Assembly: GCF_958979055.1 (NCBI RefSeq)
Contig: NC_084889.1
Coordinates: 32,553,261 to 32,617,260 of the forward strand
DNA length: 64,000 bases
From: Alnus glutinosa
Taxonomy: Eukaryota; Streptophyta; Magnoliopsida; Fagales; Betulaceae
Reading direction: 5' to 3'
Shown: one piece after another, positions 23,433 to 35,226 of the stretch
Position numbering within the stretch: the stretch's first letter is position 1
How the letters are laid out: the number at the start of each line of letters is the position of its first letter
Position numbers and translations under genes: made by a program
Notes under the pieces: model-generated
Told to the model about the DNA's origin: nothing
Databases searched by the model: none
The model's input: only the letters and a program-made list of their open reading frames with translations

Positions 23433-25973
23433 CTAAGCATCAAAATCACAGTGAAAGATTGGGGGCACAAAGGAGTTGAGCTCACCGAAGATATTATGAT
23501 CATCTCCTTCACCATAAATACTAGAATCCTCACACTCAAAGTATGTTTGTATGTCATCAGGGAACGTGCACTGTGGTAGCTCAGACTCCGAAGGCATTGA
23601 TGGATGATCATCACAGTCAGCGACGGATGTCATTTCCATCATTTCTCTAAACTTGGACGACTGAAGAAGAAGCCCTAGGGCTGACGTGGCATTCTCCTGC
23701 TGCGGCTGATCAGTCACTGAGGTTTCTCCTGAGCTGTAGTACGTTTGTTGGTTTTGGAAGAAACTTAATCCAAGTTCTTGATCGTTAGGGTTTGGAGTTA
23801 AATTATTATCTGCAATAATAGGATTATGGTGGCCGGGAATATCATCATTAATATTGGTGTTATGATTATTGGGTTTTAGCCATTTGATGTAACGACTGAG
23901 ATCAAAGTTGGTGACTGCATTGAGTCCACGGTACTCTATGGCCGCCATATCATAGGCAGTGGCGGCTTCTTCTTGGGTAGCTGCAAAAGTCAATAAGATG
24001 ATTAATTAAGAAGCATATTTTCATGAAAATATATGATGACAAAAAGATTTAATGCAACCCATTTTATGTTTCAATCTTGAGAAAATAATGCTTAAAAATC
24101 AGTGGACTTCCCAACAATATATAGGACCATGTTCCTTGGTGAAATCCTGTAATATTAATTAAAAGTTAGATAAACAGATGTTTTGACACACGAATTGAGA
24201 TCAAGTGTTTCATTAACCAGCATACCACAATCCAATTTAGAGGAAAATTTTATTCTTCAATCAGTAGTTCACTTGTGATCTTTTGCCTCAATTCTACAAC
24301 TCTTTTTTCTTTTTTTATTATTATCTAAGTTTCAAATTTCAGGGGCATGTCTTTATTTGACGAGGAATGAGTACTGGAAGTCATGGGTAACAAGACTTTT
24401 CATATTTTTGTGTAATTAAAGAAAAAGTTAGTAAAAAAAATTAAATGCCATTTTGCAAAGGGCCTAGAGAGTTGTCCATTTTCCAATCTAGCATTGGTGC
24501 ACTCATATGTCTTTAGATTTATTTTTAAAAGTGGTAAAAAAAGATTAAATGTCGTTTTTCTAGCTATCCCCTTTTATATCATGTTTGAGAAAGTTGATTT
24601 GAGTATTAATGGAGATTAATTAGAGGAAGGAGGTATATATTACCATATGTCCCAAGATAGAGATACTTGTTTCCAAAGACTCTGCCAATTCGAGCTTCCC
24701 ATCTTCCATTGTGATGATGTCTGCTCATTGACACACACAAGAAAATGGCATTTCAATTAATTTTTTTTTTTATCTGATAGACAAAATTAACTGTTGTGAG
24801 GTAAATAACACTTAATAATTTTTTACTAACATATATTGCACAAAAATAAACAAATAATTGAGTTTCAAAAGAAATTGGAATTTGGATATATAATTACCTT
24901 GCAACACCTCTATATCTCGAAACACCTCGAGAGAAACCACTGCTTTTCCTGCAAGATCAACTTTTTACATCAATTCAAATTGCAAAATTTGTAATATATT
25001 TTTTCTCAAAATTGAACCTAGCTAGGTGTAGATTCTAATTAAACCTTCTCAATGATCCAATATATTCTTCTCTTGATTGACCCTCCATTTCTTTCAGTTC
25101 TTTCTGGTATGTTAATAACTGCAATTAATTGTTAATATTGATCATTAGTTTCTTCCTCAGATAATCTTCCAGTCTATATATCAATATATAATCAAATATC
25201 AAAGAAACAAAATTACCGGAAAGTTAAGAATGGTTTCTGGACCCCAATATTTCAGTGCTGCTAGGTCATAAGCATGTGCTGCTGCTTCTTCATCATCATA
25301 GGCACCTGAAAATTCAACCCCTCAAAATAATTACAAAAAGAAATAAAACCAAAACTAAAAATTATATATATATTTCCATTTTTATCAGCGTTTTTTGTGA
25401 CTGCAATTAATAATAATAATAATAATAAAAGAAAAAAAAAAGTAGTGATCAATACATACCAAGGTAGACTGCATTTGAATAAGATCCCCATAATCACCCA
25501 CAAAAGGAAAAGAAAGAACGGTCAATTAATAATATAATCAGTGAATCACTATAAATTAATTAAGACACATGAGAAAATTTATATATAAATGGAGGTGATC
25601 AGAAAGAAACCTTGTCTTCCTTTCTTTTTCTGGGATTCATTCCAACAGTTCTTATCCCACAAATGAGCTTCATATCTGCCTGTCCATCGATGCCTGAAAC
25701 AATCACGTACAAGACACCGGCCACTTGAGAATATATAACAAAAACAAGGAAATAAATAAAGAAAACATAAAAAGATCAATATAGATGGAATTAACGAAGA
25801 GTTAAGTGGATCAATGTAGACCTAGTGACCCCTCGATATATTGAACTACGTTGAGGAGGAGAGTCTCTTGGCACACTTCTCCTTGTTCGTTTCACCTTTT
25901 TCTCAGTGTTATTGATGTTCTTACTGTGGCTGTTTGCATTGTTTTTCTGGTTTTGCTGTGATAATTTCGCCAT
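23433..25973 (-). CDS. AP2-type transcription factor of the WRI3/WRI4-ADAP group (360 aa, 8 exons)
   Basis: DNA-binding regulator with two AP2 domains. Coding exons (minus): 25973-25822, 25693-25611, 25468-25460, 25305-25217, 25118-25045, 24948-24898, 24720-24644, 23980-23433; total 1083 bases in frame. Order: a basic head ([20 protein letters not shown]); AP2-1 ([20 protein letters not shown], then [20 protein letters not shown] and [13 protein letters not shown]); linker [22 protein letters not shown]2-2 ([52 protein letters not shown]); and an acidic tail. VYLG comes from the 9-base exon 3. The linker and the tail motif FPDDIQTYF resemble Arabidopsis At1g16060/At1g79700, linked in that plant to fatty acid/cuticle lipid genes and ABA response. 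Which of the two is the closer orthologue cannot be decided by eye. All borders are GT..AG. Confidence 0.93.
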
Positions 25974-26292
25974 GAAAGTGAGATAAAAAAATGTAAAGAT
26001 CGAGATATGACTAAGTCGTGCAATGAGAAGGCTTTTAAAGAAGTGGGAAAAAGAATGGAGTTAGAAGAGTATGGGCTGGAAAATTAGAGGTAGCCGGCAG
26101 AGGAGGTTGTTTGTGACCGTCTTTAACCGGCTCATATGGCCTTTTTCTCTTGTCCTTGCGTACCTTACTTTGTGCTATCATGCTATGTACTGTACGTCGT
26201 TCCAATCGTATTGAATTCTAAATTATATGTAGCCTTCTATGTACGTGCTAATAATTTTTAGGCTAAACCCTTAATTTCTTCTTAATTTCATA

Positions 26293-26344
<52 letters not shown>

Positions 26345-27287
26345 AACACACAAACATACATATATTTATGTATGTATATAGTACCTTGATATAAAACTAT
26401 CATATATATAACTGAGATAATATGTCAATGAAAATCCTCTTTTGGATTAACAAGAGCATGTAAAAAAAGAAATATCAAGAGTTGATAGTATAACAATCTA
26501 TTAAATAGCATTTCTCTTATTTTATATATATTTATCGAGAAGTGCTACATACGCTTACTAATTTTTTTTTTTTTTTTCAAAAGTTGATTTCTAAAAGATG
26601 TGTCAATATTCATGTATGAGATATATTATTTTCAAAAATGTGTAACCATCTCATAGGATGGTGACACATCATTTGGAAACCACTTTTGGAGACAAATTAA
26701 ATCTGAAAAGTAGAGCATTTTCCATATCCATCGAGAAAAAGAGAGAGAGAAGCAAGAGTTTTTACTAAGATCTCATGTGAAAAAATAAGCGGTGAAAGAT
26801 TATAAAATTGTAGGAGAATTCCGATTATCTTTTTCCTGGAGACAATCTTGACGGTTAATCTCCAGCGTCAGGAGGCAAGCCAAACTCAAGAGCTAGAGAT
26901 GAAAATGAAGAGGCCGGGTGAAGATGACTTTTTTTTTTGTGTGTGTGTGTATTCTTTTCTTTATTTCACTGTTGTTTTATTTTTCTTTATTTTACTCTTG
27001 TTTTCTATTATTTATTTGGTTGAAGAAAATGGTTGAATTGAGTATAGATGTAATTGCCTAAACTAGTATAGAGGACCATGCATGCGGGGTATTAATGTCA
27101 ACGCTCATAATTAAAATGTTCAAGCTAACATGAAAATCTTAGGTAATACTGTGTCCTAAGAGAAATAGGGTCTAGAGTACTATGAAAACAAATGTGAAAC
27201 GAACCACTATAAGTTGACAGCCGAAATAATTCACTCTTCCATTTGCTTGCAAATTTATAACTAAAACGTGCGTTAATTACCAAATAT
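25974..27287. other. Upstream region of the AP2 gene; gene-free
   Basis: Probably holds the 5' UTR and promoter of the minus-strand AP2 gene. It includes a long (TA)n tract (26297-26342) and a possible MITE relic at about 26530-26720 with CATTTGGAAACCACTTTT / AAAAGTTGATTTCTAAAAGATG near-inverted words. Confidence 0.4.
26297..26342. repeat. (TA)n microsatellite, 46 bp
   Basis: Uninterrupted TA dinucleotide run followed by CAAACACACAAACATACATA. Confidence 0.9.
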
Positions 27288-27489
27288 CAAATTTAATTTA
27301 GTCTTTGAAATTTTAAAATTCCGACAATTAGGCTATCAAGTTTTACTCAAATTTGAATTAAGTCATTCCATCAATCTGTTGCGTGCCACATCAAACCAAT
27401 AAATCAATGTCAGGCTCATATTTGACATGTTATGTGTCAACTATGAAAAATTTAATTAATTCAAATTGCAAATAGACCCAATACCAAAG

Positions 27490-27534
<45 letters not shown>

Positions 27535-27890
27535 ACCGGTGGCTGCAGGTCTCTAAGCTAGCGGAGGCTACCCCCCCTAGGAGAGGGACAACCCCTTACA
27601 CCAGTGGGGTAGTGGCCCCTTCACCAAATAAGTGACAGTCAGTTATATTTTATTATTATTATTTATTTAGATTATATTTGTAATTTAATAGAAATATGTT
27701 ACGTGAAACTTTCACGTATAGTTAGCATATGTTGTTTTGGTATTGATTTATTAGTTTGATGTGGCACACACAATTAATTAATTGGATTATGAGTTGAAGG
27801 AAGATCGAATTTATTTGGAATTGAAGTAAAACTTAAAACTTAATATTATCGAAATTCAAAATAAAAATATTAAACTAAAATCATGCCAAA
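27288..27890. mobile_element. Long-TIR MITE, decayed, with 39-bp poly-A
   Basis: The left arm (ATTTAATTTAGTCTTTGAAA, GCCACATCAAACCAATAAATC) and the right arm (GATTTATTAGTTTGATGTGGC, AAACTTAATATTATCGAAATTC) are inverted over more than 150 bp. The core has a run of A (27493-27531) and a GC-rich block with CTACCCCCCC. Ends are approximate. Confidence 0.65.
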
Positions 27891-28303
27891 ACCTAATAAC
27901 TAAATGGACCCTAAAATATATAGGTAGAGTTTGTAACTACTAATGATTATTAAACATTTTAAGTTTTTTTTTAAATGGTTTTAGGGTACCCTTTTTTATA
28001 GGAAAATGTTAATGCATGAATCATTCATCTTTTTTATATCTTATTGACTTATTGTAATAGCTTTATACAAACTTTTATAGTGGGGCCCGAGGGATTAAAT
28101 AATAAAGTGCCAAACCAACCACTTCAACTTGTGTTATTAAGTAAGCATACCATTAATTAATAGTCCCTAATTAAGATCCATCTCTTAGGCCAAGTTTAGT
28201 TATTTGAGTCCCTAGAAACTACTGCTTATTAATGAGTTTTGGGGGTATTTTTTGTTTTTAAATATGTCCTGTAGGGAAAACAACTGAATATCTCACGTTA
28301 CCC

Positions 28304-28334
<31 letters not shown>

Positions 28335-29079
28335 GATGGTCCATATTTTATACCACTATTTTTAACTGAAAAAGACGCCGTAGACGGTTCGGTGGAGGGC
28401 CGGAGGCAAACATTTAAGAAAAGACGGTCTCACGCCGTTACAAGGGAAGGGGAAAACACTTCCACGTTCGGCAATTTTTTTTCAGTTCTATGCTTTTGCC
28501 TTCTCTGGCCATTTAGAGCTGTTGGGGCTCTAAGTTGACAAAGCGACCTATTTGAAATCAAAAGAAAATGTAAACACTTAATTTTCAAATTAAAACTTTA
28601 AAGACTAAATTGAAATCGCATAAAAATTTAGAAACTAAATTTGATTTTTCCAAATATTTAATATTAAAACCTTAATTAATTCCAGCCAAATCTAACTATT
28701 AGGTACGATCTCGAGCCCGCAATTGGTCAACTACACTAGGCTAATGCTAACTTTTTTTATTTCATATTAATTATCAAACCTAATAATAATAATAATAGCA
28801 TCAAATTTTATGGAGGACAGTTATTTCCATCAATAAACGCCAAATTGGTGTCAACCCAAAAAAAATCTTTGAGGTAGGGCCCATTTAACTTGCATTTTTA
28901 TCCTTAAGGCCCAAGCCTTGGACTGCTAAGTCCAGACGAAATTTAGGGCTGTGAGCCTGTGACAATTGAGCCATGCAATTTCACCAATTTCAGTCCAAGA
29001 CAAAACTCCTTGAATTGGACTTGAAAAGGGAAATGAAGAGATACATGATTCTCCACCCATAAAAAGGGACAATTTTTAA
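27891..29079. other. Gene-free AT-rich stretch
   Basis: Poly-A run at 28303-28331 and a short GC-richer patch at 28370-28450. No gene supported. Confidence 0.4.
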
Positions 29080-29700
29080 TAGAAAATAATGATTTTAATT
29101 ATTTAATTAATATTTGAAGGCTTTCTTTTAATTGTATATTCAAACTTTCTTTAACAAGTGAAGCTCAACACGTGAAATTTTTAATTGAAATTGAAGATAA
29201 ACAGTGGACTCAGGGTTTAAATTCAAGTCTTTCGTTCAGATACTGTGTTAAATAATTATTTATCCCAAAAGCTTATTAAACTAATAGAAAAGAATGAATT
29301 TAATACTTTATTAATACTGTAAGACTCCTCACGTGGGGCATAAACTCTCTCAACAAGTAAAATATTTAACTAAAATGAGAAATAAACGATGGAGTTAGGA
29401 TTCGAACTTAAGGTCTTTGCTTCGATACTATGTTAAACAACCGCCTACTTTGTTCTGATAATATGTTAAATAATGCTAATAGAAAAGAACAAATTTTAGT
29501 CATTTAATTAATACTTTAAGACTCATTTTCATATGTAGGGTTGCTTAAACTCTCCCTCAACAAGGGATCGATGCCCAACACATAAAACATTTAATTGAAA
29601 TAGGAGATAAAACTGTGGAGTTAGGGTTTGAACTCAATATTTTCGCCCCCTCGATATTATATTAAATAATCACTTATCACAAAAAGCTTAAATTAATAAA
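29080..29700. repeat. Three head-to-tail diverged units of the dispersed repeat (reverse orientation)
   Basis: Each unit of about 200 bp contains in order: ACGTG or ACATA..AA, TTTAATTGAAAT(A/T)G, the GTGGA(C/G)T(C/T)AGGGTTT type block, GATACT.TGTTAAATAAT and AAAAAGCTTA..AACTAATAGAAAAGAA. This is the reverse complement of the family at 44675-44940. The array suggests stacked LTR-like units. Confidence 0.65.
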
Positions 29701-29705
29701 AAGTA

Positions 29706-30133
29706 TGGAAAATTTCTCTTAAGGGTACTGAACTTACACCATTTTTTTACAGCAAGTACCTGAACTTCAAAAAGTCTCAATTTAGGGTCTTCCGTTAGAG
29801 ATTTTTTATTAAATCCTATCAAAATTTTCAAAATACCCCTCTTTTTTTTTAGGGGAAAAAAAATTTACTAAGATTTAGGTGTTGGTTGAAATTTAACAAA
29901 ATTTGCAAAAATACCCATACCTGAATCTTTAGATTTTTTTTTATAATTTTTCTTTTAAAAAATAAACACATGGTTATTTTTAAAATTTTGATAAGATTTA
30001 ACGGAAAATCCTAACGAAAGACCACTAATTGAGACTTTCCAAAAAATGGATACCCTAAATTGAGACTTTTTGAAGTTCAAGTACCTTCTGTAAAAAATAG
30101 TGAAAGTTTGGTACTCTTAAGTGAAGTTATCCC
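29706..30133. mobile_element. Long-TIR MITE (about 428 bp)
   Basis: The TIRs are about 80 bp. The left has TCTTAAGGGTACTGAACTT, TTACAGCAAGTACCTGAACTT and AAAAAGTCTCAATTTAGGG; the right is their reverse complement (CCTAAATTGAGACTTTTTG, GTACTCTTAAGTGAAGTTAT). Family members are at 54374-54836 and, in part, 15590-15715. Confidence 0.82.
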
Positions 30134-30884
30134 TAAAAAGTAGTAAACTAAATCATTTAATAAATACTTAATAAAAAAAAAAAAAAATTTATTGATACAA
30201 CAAAGATGGGGACCTCTTATCAGAATTTAATATAACTAAAATATTTTAGAATGCAAAACTTCTTGTAGAGCAATTAATAGTCACTCTACAATGTCATGGT
30301 TCTTAGAGTGAGGATCACCATAAGTAAATATCTTACATTTATTTTAATTTATTTCTTAATTATGCTGATCTTCTAATAAATTTTCTTGTGCTTTTTAAAG
30401 GGAACCCCAGCATGTTGAATAGCCCTTGACAAGAACCCCAAACGGCTCAACAACCCCCAACATATCATTTGTGGAATCGTATGGGTTGGGGCAATATAAT
30501 GCCCATTTTCTTGCTTGCTTGGTGACTGTTGAGTCACCTTCAACCCAACCCAACCCACCAACTAAACCTAAACCTGTATAATTTTATTGTTTTAGGTGAA
30601 CCCCCCTAAATTGGCTTTGGGAAGTTAAGATTTGTTTCCAATTCTTAAATCACTTCTTATTCTGGACAACCTAGTGGGGGATCCATACAAGATGTGTCTT
30701 AAATACACTAGCTAATTATGTTCCACAGGCTAACCAAAGTAGTAGTTAAACAAGTAGTGAATAATGTTTGAAAGGAAGAGATTCCTGATTATATCTCTTA
30801 TGTAATATTTTTAGAGCAACCAGCTCTATCTTCCTGAATTTGAATGAAGTACATAATTCTTCTAAAAAAGAATACACATAATCG
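30134..30884. other. Gene-free stretch
   Basis: Contains ACCCAACCCAACCCAACC-like sequence at 30541-30558. No coding signal supported. Confidence 0.4.
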
Positions 30885-31733
30885 ATCTCCTCAAACTACC
30901 GTCTCGTTGTTAATGTCTCCTCAAACTATCAATTGTGTCAATGTTCTTCTTAGGGTGCGTTTGAGATTGCAATTTTGTAGAAAAAAAAAAAAGTGCGATT
31001 TTAAACCAAATCGCAGAAAATAAACCTTTTGAAAAATGTGTTTTTAAAAAATTGCGATTTGAAAACGCAGAAAGTGCTTATTCAAATCGCAGACAATGTG
31101 GTGCTTTTTTGAAAACACAGTATTTTAAAAGGCTAACCTGCGATTTTAAAGGTCAAATTGCGATTTCGCCAAACGCTTAACTGCGTTTTTAAAAATCACT
31201 TTTTTAAATCGCACATTTTAAAATCGTTATTTTTAAATCATACTTTTTGAAATCGTAAACTCAAACGGACCCTTAAACTACTAAAACATGTCAATGACTT
31301 TCCTAATGACAAAAATATCCTTTATAAAATTATTATTTTTTTAAAAAAAAAAACTAAAAAATTATTTAAAAAATCTAAAATAACAAAAAGTTAAAAAAAA
31401 AAAAAAAAAAAATGGTTTTTCTTCTTCTTCTTCTTCTCTTTTTTAAAAAAATTGTTTTTATAATTTTCAGTTATTTTTTCATTCTTTTTTAAAATTTTCA
31501 TTTTATTTTAAATTTTAAAGTTTATTTTTTAAATTTTTTGAAGTATTAATTTATTTTTTTCCAAATTTATAAGGACCTTTTTGTCTTATTGAAAAAAATC
31601 TATGGTCATTTTTGTCTTTTTGTTAGTCTTAGAGAGGACACTGACATTTTTTAGTAGTTTGAGGGGGGACATTGACACAATTGATAGTTTGGGGGAAGGG
31701 ACATTGACAATTGAATGGTAGTTTGAGGAAGAT
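30885..31733. mobile_element. Long-TIR element carrying a nested MITE
   Basis: Outer arms are CTCCTCAAACTACCGTCTCG, CAAACTATCAATTGTGTCAATG and AAACTACTAAAACATGTCAATG on the left, and their reverse complements on the right (GACATTTTTTAGTAGTTTGAG, CACAATTGATAGTTTG, GGTAGTTTGAGGA). The left arm is split by the 30953-31272 insertion. The core is AT-rich with a (CTT)n run at 31419-31436. Confidence 0.8.
30953..31272. mobile_element. PIF/Harbinger-type MITE (320 bp) nested in 30885-31733
   Basis: TTA flanks both sides (30950-30952, 31273-31275). TIRs are GGGTGCGTTTGAGATTGCAA and, reversed on the right, GGGTCCGTTTGAGTTTACGA. The interior alternates AAATCGCA / TGCGATTT words in inverted positions. 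Confidence 0.85.
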
Positions 31734-31749
31734 ATAAAATACGACTCTT

Positions 31750-32090
31750 TAAGTTTTTAGGGGGTAAGTTGTTTTTTAACATGGTATCATATCAAAGATA
31801 TTGAGTTCAAACTTTGTCTCCTGATTCACATCTCATATGAGTCATTTCAATCAAATATTATACGTGTTAGGCCTCCTGTTAGGATTGTTCCCGGTTTGTG
31901 CGGGGATCGGTAGTTGAGGAAGACGTGGCCTCGGGTGCACGGACATTTCGGGTTCCATGACCGCCTATCTCCGGCGCACGATCCTTTATGGGTGACATGT
32001 TTGTCAAGACAGTTCGGGCGCACGATCTAGTTATGTATTGTGCGTCGTGTCCCTTAAATCTCGGGTAATACCGAGATGTTCGAGGACTCG
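31750..32090. repeat. Dispersed repeat fragment (31750-31873) followed by a GC-richer unclassified block
   Basis: The first part has AACATGGTATCATATCAAAG, GAGTTCAAAC and TTTCAATCAAATATTATACGTGTTAGG, as in the 44675 family. The block at 31880-32090 has repeated GGGCGCACGATC / CGGCGCACGATCC words and no open frame; it may be LTR debris. Confidence 0.5.
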
Positions 32091-32640
32091 AGTGTTACGA
32101 GGTATTCGGGTCGACCACCTGAGTCAAGTGGTCGGGTTGGTTTAACTGGTCGGGCCCAAATGATTTTGATGGGCTTTGATAAACTAATATTTTCCCTACC
32201 ATAAACATTACCTTTATTTTCAAAAAGAAAAAGAGCATGACTTGTAAGAAATTTTTGCCCAACATTACATGAACTAAATTCACACTTTAGCGATGACTTT
32301 AGAACATGTAAAAAAGCAACTAGGAATGGACAATTAGGGTTTAATTAAATGAATTTCCTCCCAATCTTACAAATCACTGAATTTACATTTCTCACCTTCC
32401 GCCAAATTTGAATTTCCCAACGACCAAATTATTTCATTCCGTACGAAACGGTGTGGAGCCTACACAACGCTCTTAATCCTATGTACACGTGTCAAAATCA
32501 TATTAGCCAAAACAAGAATGAAATCAAGCAACTTAACTACTGTTTGACTTTTGCGGATTTGACCCGATCATTCAGCGGCACGTACCCGAGCTCACAAGAA
32601 TGTACGTAAGAAGAAAACTTCGTGGCTTTCTTCTTAGCTG
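32091..32640. other. Upstream flank of the HHP gene
   Basis: No gene or element recognised. Likely distal promoter of the plus-strand gene starting at 32806. Confidence 0.35.
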
Positions 32641-32653
32641 ATTGTGATTGGCT

Positions 32654-32668
32654 GTGTATATATATAGA
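32654..32668 (+). promoter_or_regulatory. TATA-box candidate of the HHP gene
   Basis: TGTATATATATAGAGG lies about 140 bp upstream of the ATG at 32806, a normal distance if the 5' UTR is about 110 bases. No experimental start site. Confidence 0.45.
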
Positions 32669-32805
32669 GGATCTTCCAGATCGTCGAGGGAAATGATCGA
32701 TTGGCCTGATCTGCCGGAGAGTTTAGATCGGGTGGATATCTCGCCGGAGAATCGAATCCGAAGGTATTTTCCGGCGAGAATCTTCGAACCATTTTACTGG
32801 CAAAG

Positions 32806-35226
32806 ATGAGCAGCCACCGCCGGAGAGGTGCCAAGAGCCCCGGCCGAGTCGAATCGTCGGCGAAGAAGACGAATCAGAGATTCGATCGGCGATTGGTGAA
32901 GTACCATGATTTGCCGGAGTACCTGAAGGACAACGAGTACATATTGGACTGTTACCGGTGCGAGTGGCCGCTGAAGCACGCGCTGCTCAGCGTCTTCGCT
33001 TGGCACAACGAAACCCTCAACATCTGGACGTGAGGCCAATTCCGATTCCCATTCTAGTACTTACATACATACATACATACATTCATTTGCGTGCGTCTGT
33101 GTGATTGATATTTGGAAAATTGTGTTGTGCAGGCACTTTGGAGGGTTTCTTATATTTGTGGGATTGACGGCGATGAGCTGGATGGAGAAGGCCGAGCTTG
33201 GACGTCTGTTCAGGTGAGGGAGAGAAAGAGAGGGTCCAGAGGGAGGACTAACTTGTCATTCCCAACTCTGTTTTGGTTCTTTTTGGTATTGTTGTTGATC
33301 ACGTTGTGTGTGTCGGACCAGGGCTCCGGCGCGAGGAGGACTGTTGATGAACGTCTCGGATAATACATTTCCGGTGAGTTCCACTTTTTGATTTTCTTAG
33401 TTTTATTTTTTTTTTTTTTTCATTTTTATTTATTTATTTTGGATTTGACACTACTGGACGCGCGAGTGGGTCCTACGATCGCGAGTGAGAGGGAGAGAGA
33501 GAGAGAGAGAGGGGAATGAGCTCACTTGACCCCATTACTTTAACGGTAATCATTGAAAAAGATCAAAGGCTATCTGAAGCCGAATTTATTGCCCACGTGA
33601 TTACTTTTCAGCACAGAGCGTGGGTCATACAAAGGTAATGCGCGTTACCGTCGAATCTTATTTCTCAGTAGCGGCCAGCATGTAACCGTTTAAAGGTCCT
33701 TTTGAGAGGTGGGGTTTGTTCATGAGTCATAATCACTCTAGGTTTGGTAGGATGAGTCATGCTATATGTAAGATTCAAATTTTTTTTTTCCCCTAAATGT
33801 GATATGATTTTAGAATTACTTTTGAATTTGAAATGAATGAAGATTAGATTTTGTTTCAATAATAAATTAATAATTTTAAAAATCATGTCACATTTGGAGG
33901 ATAAGAAAAAAAATATGAATCTTGCATGTAGCATTACTCTTAGGTGGAAAATTGTGTGTTATATAAATTTGTAGTAAGATAAGTAATTTAACCAACTTTA
34001 GACGATGTGATGTGAGAAAAAAAATGTCATTAACTTAATATTAATGGTTTATGAGCTATATGACATCTTCTCTCTGTCAAATATTAATTAAATGATTAAA
34101 TTCACTCATTCTATCAATATAAGCTTTTGAGATAAGTTGTGGTTCAACGTAATACCAGAGCAAAAGATTTGAGTTCAAGCATTATCTTCGTTATTTATCT
34201 CTCATTTCAATTAAATATTTGACGCGAGTTGTTATTATGAATTTAAGCTGACCGAAAATGATTGATTTAATCATTTTTAATTAATACTTTCACACCAAAT
34301 GCAAACAAGACATGACATGTTTGTCTAGTGTGCTTTGAGTGAGTCCCTATTGAGGAGGTTACTATTTGAACCAATTCTAATGCATTAGAACCCGGGTACA
34401 TATTTTTCTACTGTTGTAGCACAAAGGTAGAGAATTGGAGTCAATGAAGGAGATATTTTACACTTTGGTTACTACTATAATGGACGTAGAATTAGAGCAG
34501 AGGGATGTGTGATCCATGCTTACTTGTATTGGTGCTTGTTTGCAGGACTCGCAATTGAGGCAGATTTCAGAGTCATCTGTTTTGGCTGCACGAGAAGATG
34601 ACAGTTCTTTTGAGTCTATTCCTAGATGGCCTTGGTTTGTTTTCTTAGCCGGAGCTATGAGCTGCTTGGTTTGTAGCTCCCTTTCCCACCTCCTTGCTTG
34701 CCACTCAAAACGCCTCAACCTTTTCTTCTGGCGCCTAGATTATGCCGGCATTTCGGTGATGATAGTTTGTTCCTTCTTTGCACCCATCTACTACGCCTTC
34801 CTGTGCAACCCCTATTCGCGTTTCTTCTATCTGACCTCCATATCTGTGCTGGGTATCCTCGCCATCGTTACCCTTCTCTCGCCTGCTCTCTCAGCTCCTC
34901 GTTTCCGCACCTTCAGAGCCTCCCTATTCCTCGCCATGGGCTTCTCCGGAGTGATACCAGCAGCTCATGCTGTTGCTCTCCACTGGGGCCATCCACAAAT
35001 CTTTGTTTCCATGGGGTATGAAATTGCTATGGCAATTTCGTATGCTGCAGGAGCTGGAGTCTATGTGAGTAGAATACCAGAGCGATGGAAGCCTGGTGCA
35101 TTTGATATTGCTGGGCACAGCCACCAGATCTTCCACGTGTTTGTTGTTCTGGGGGCGCTTGCACACAGCGCTGCCACTCTGGTTATGTTGGATTTTCGCC
35201 GGGGATCACCAACCTGTACGTCTTAG
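32806..35226 (+). CDS. Heptahelical transmembrane protein, AdipoR/PAQR family (HHP4/HHP5-like, 345 aa, 4 exons)
   Basis: Seven-helix membrane protein of the progestin/adipoQ receptor (hemolysin III) family. Exons: 32806-33029, 33133-33213, 33322-33373 and 34546-35226; 1038 bases in frame, all GT..AG. The cytosolic head carries the family hallmark [20 protein letters not shown] then [17 protein letters not shown]. Metal-site residues are visible: His in [11 protein letters not shown], Asp in WRLDYAGI and HxxxH in GHSHQIFH. These three positions bind zinc in human AdipoR structures. In Arabidopsis, HHP genes respond to sugar, ABA and osmotic signals; a similar role is inference. Intron 3 (33374-34545) is enlarged by a MITE and a dispersed-repeat copy. 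The ATG at 32806 gives a short Arg/Ser-rich head before the conserved block. Confidence 0.94.
33754..33939. mobile_element. MITE in HHP intron 3
   Basis: The inverted arms are GAGTCATGCTATATGTAAGATTCAAAT and, reversed from the right end, GAGTAATGCTACATGCAAGATTCATAT, followed by matching T/C-rich words. About 186 bp. TIR starts resemble the 22701 element. No clear target duplication. Confidence 0.78.
34076..34240. repeat. Dispersed repeat copy in HHP intron 3
   Basis: Carries ATTAATTAAATGATTAAATT, TAAGCTTTTGAGATAAG, GTAATACCAGAGCAAAAGATTTGAGTTCAA and TCTCATTTCAATTAAATATTTGACGC; see 44675-44940. Confidence 0.7.

Noticed and set aside
23402..23614. 70-codon minus-strand frame beginning [10 protein letters not shown]
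   Set aside because: Overlaps the last AP2-gene exon in another frame; the family-matching frame is 23433-23980.
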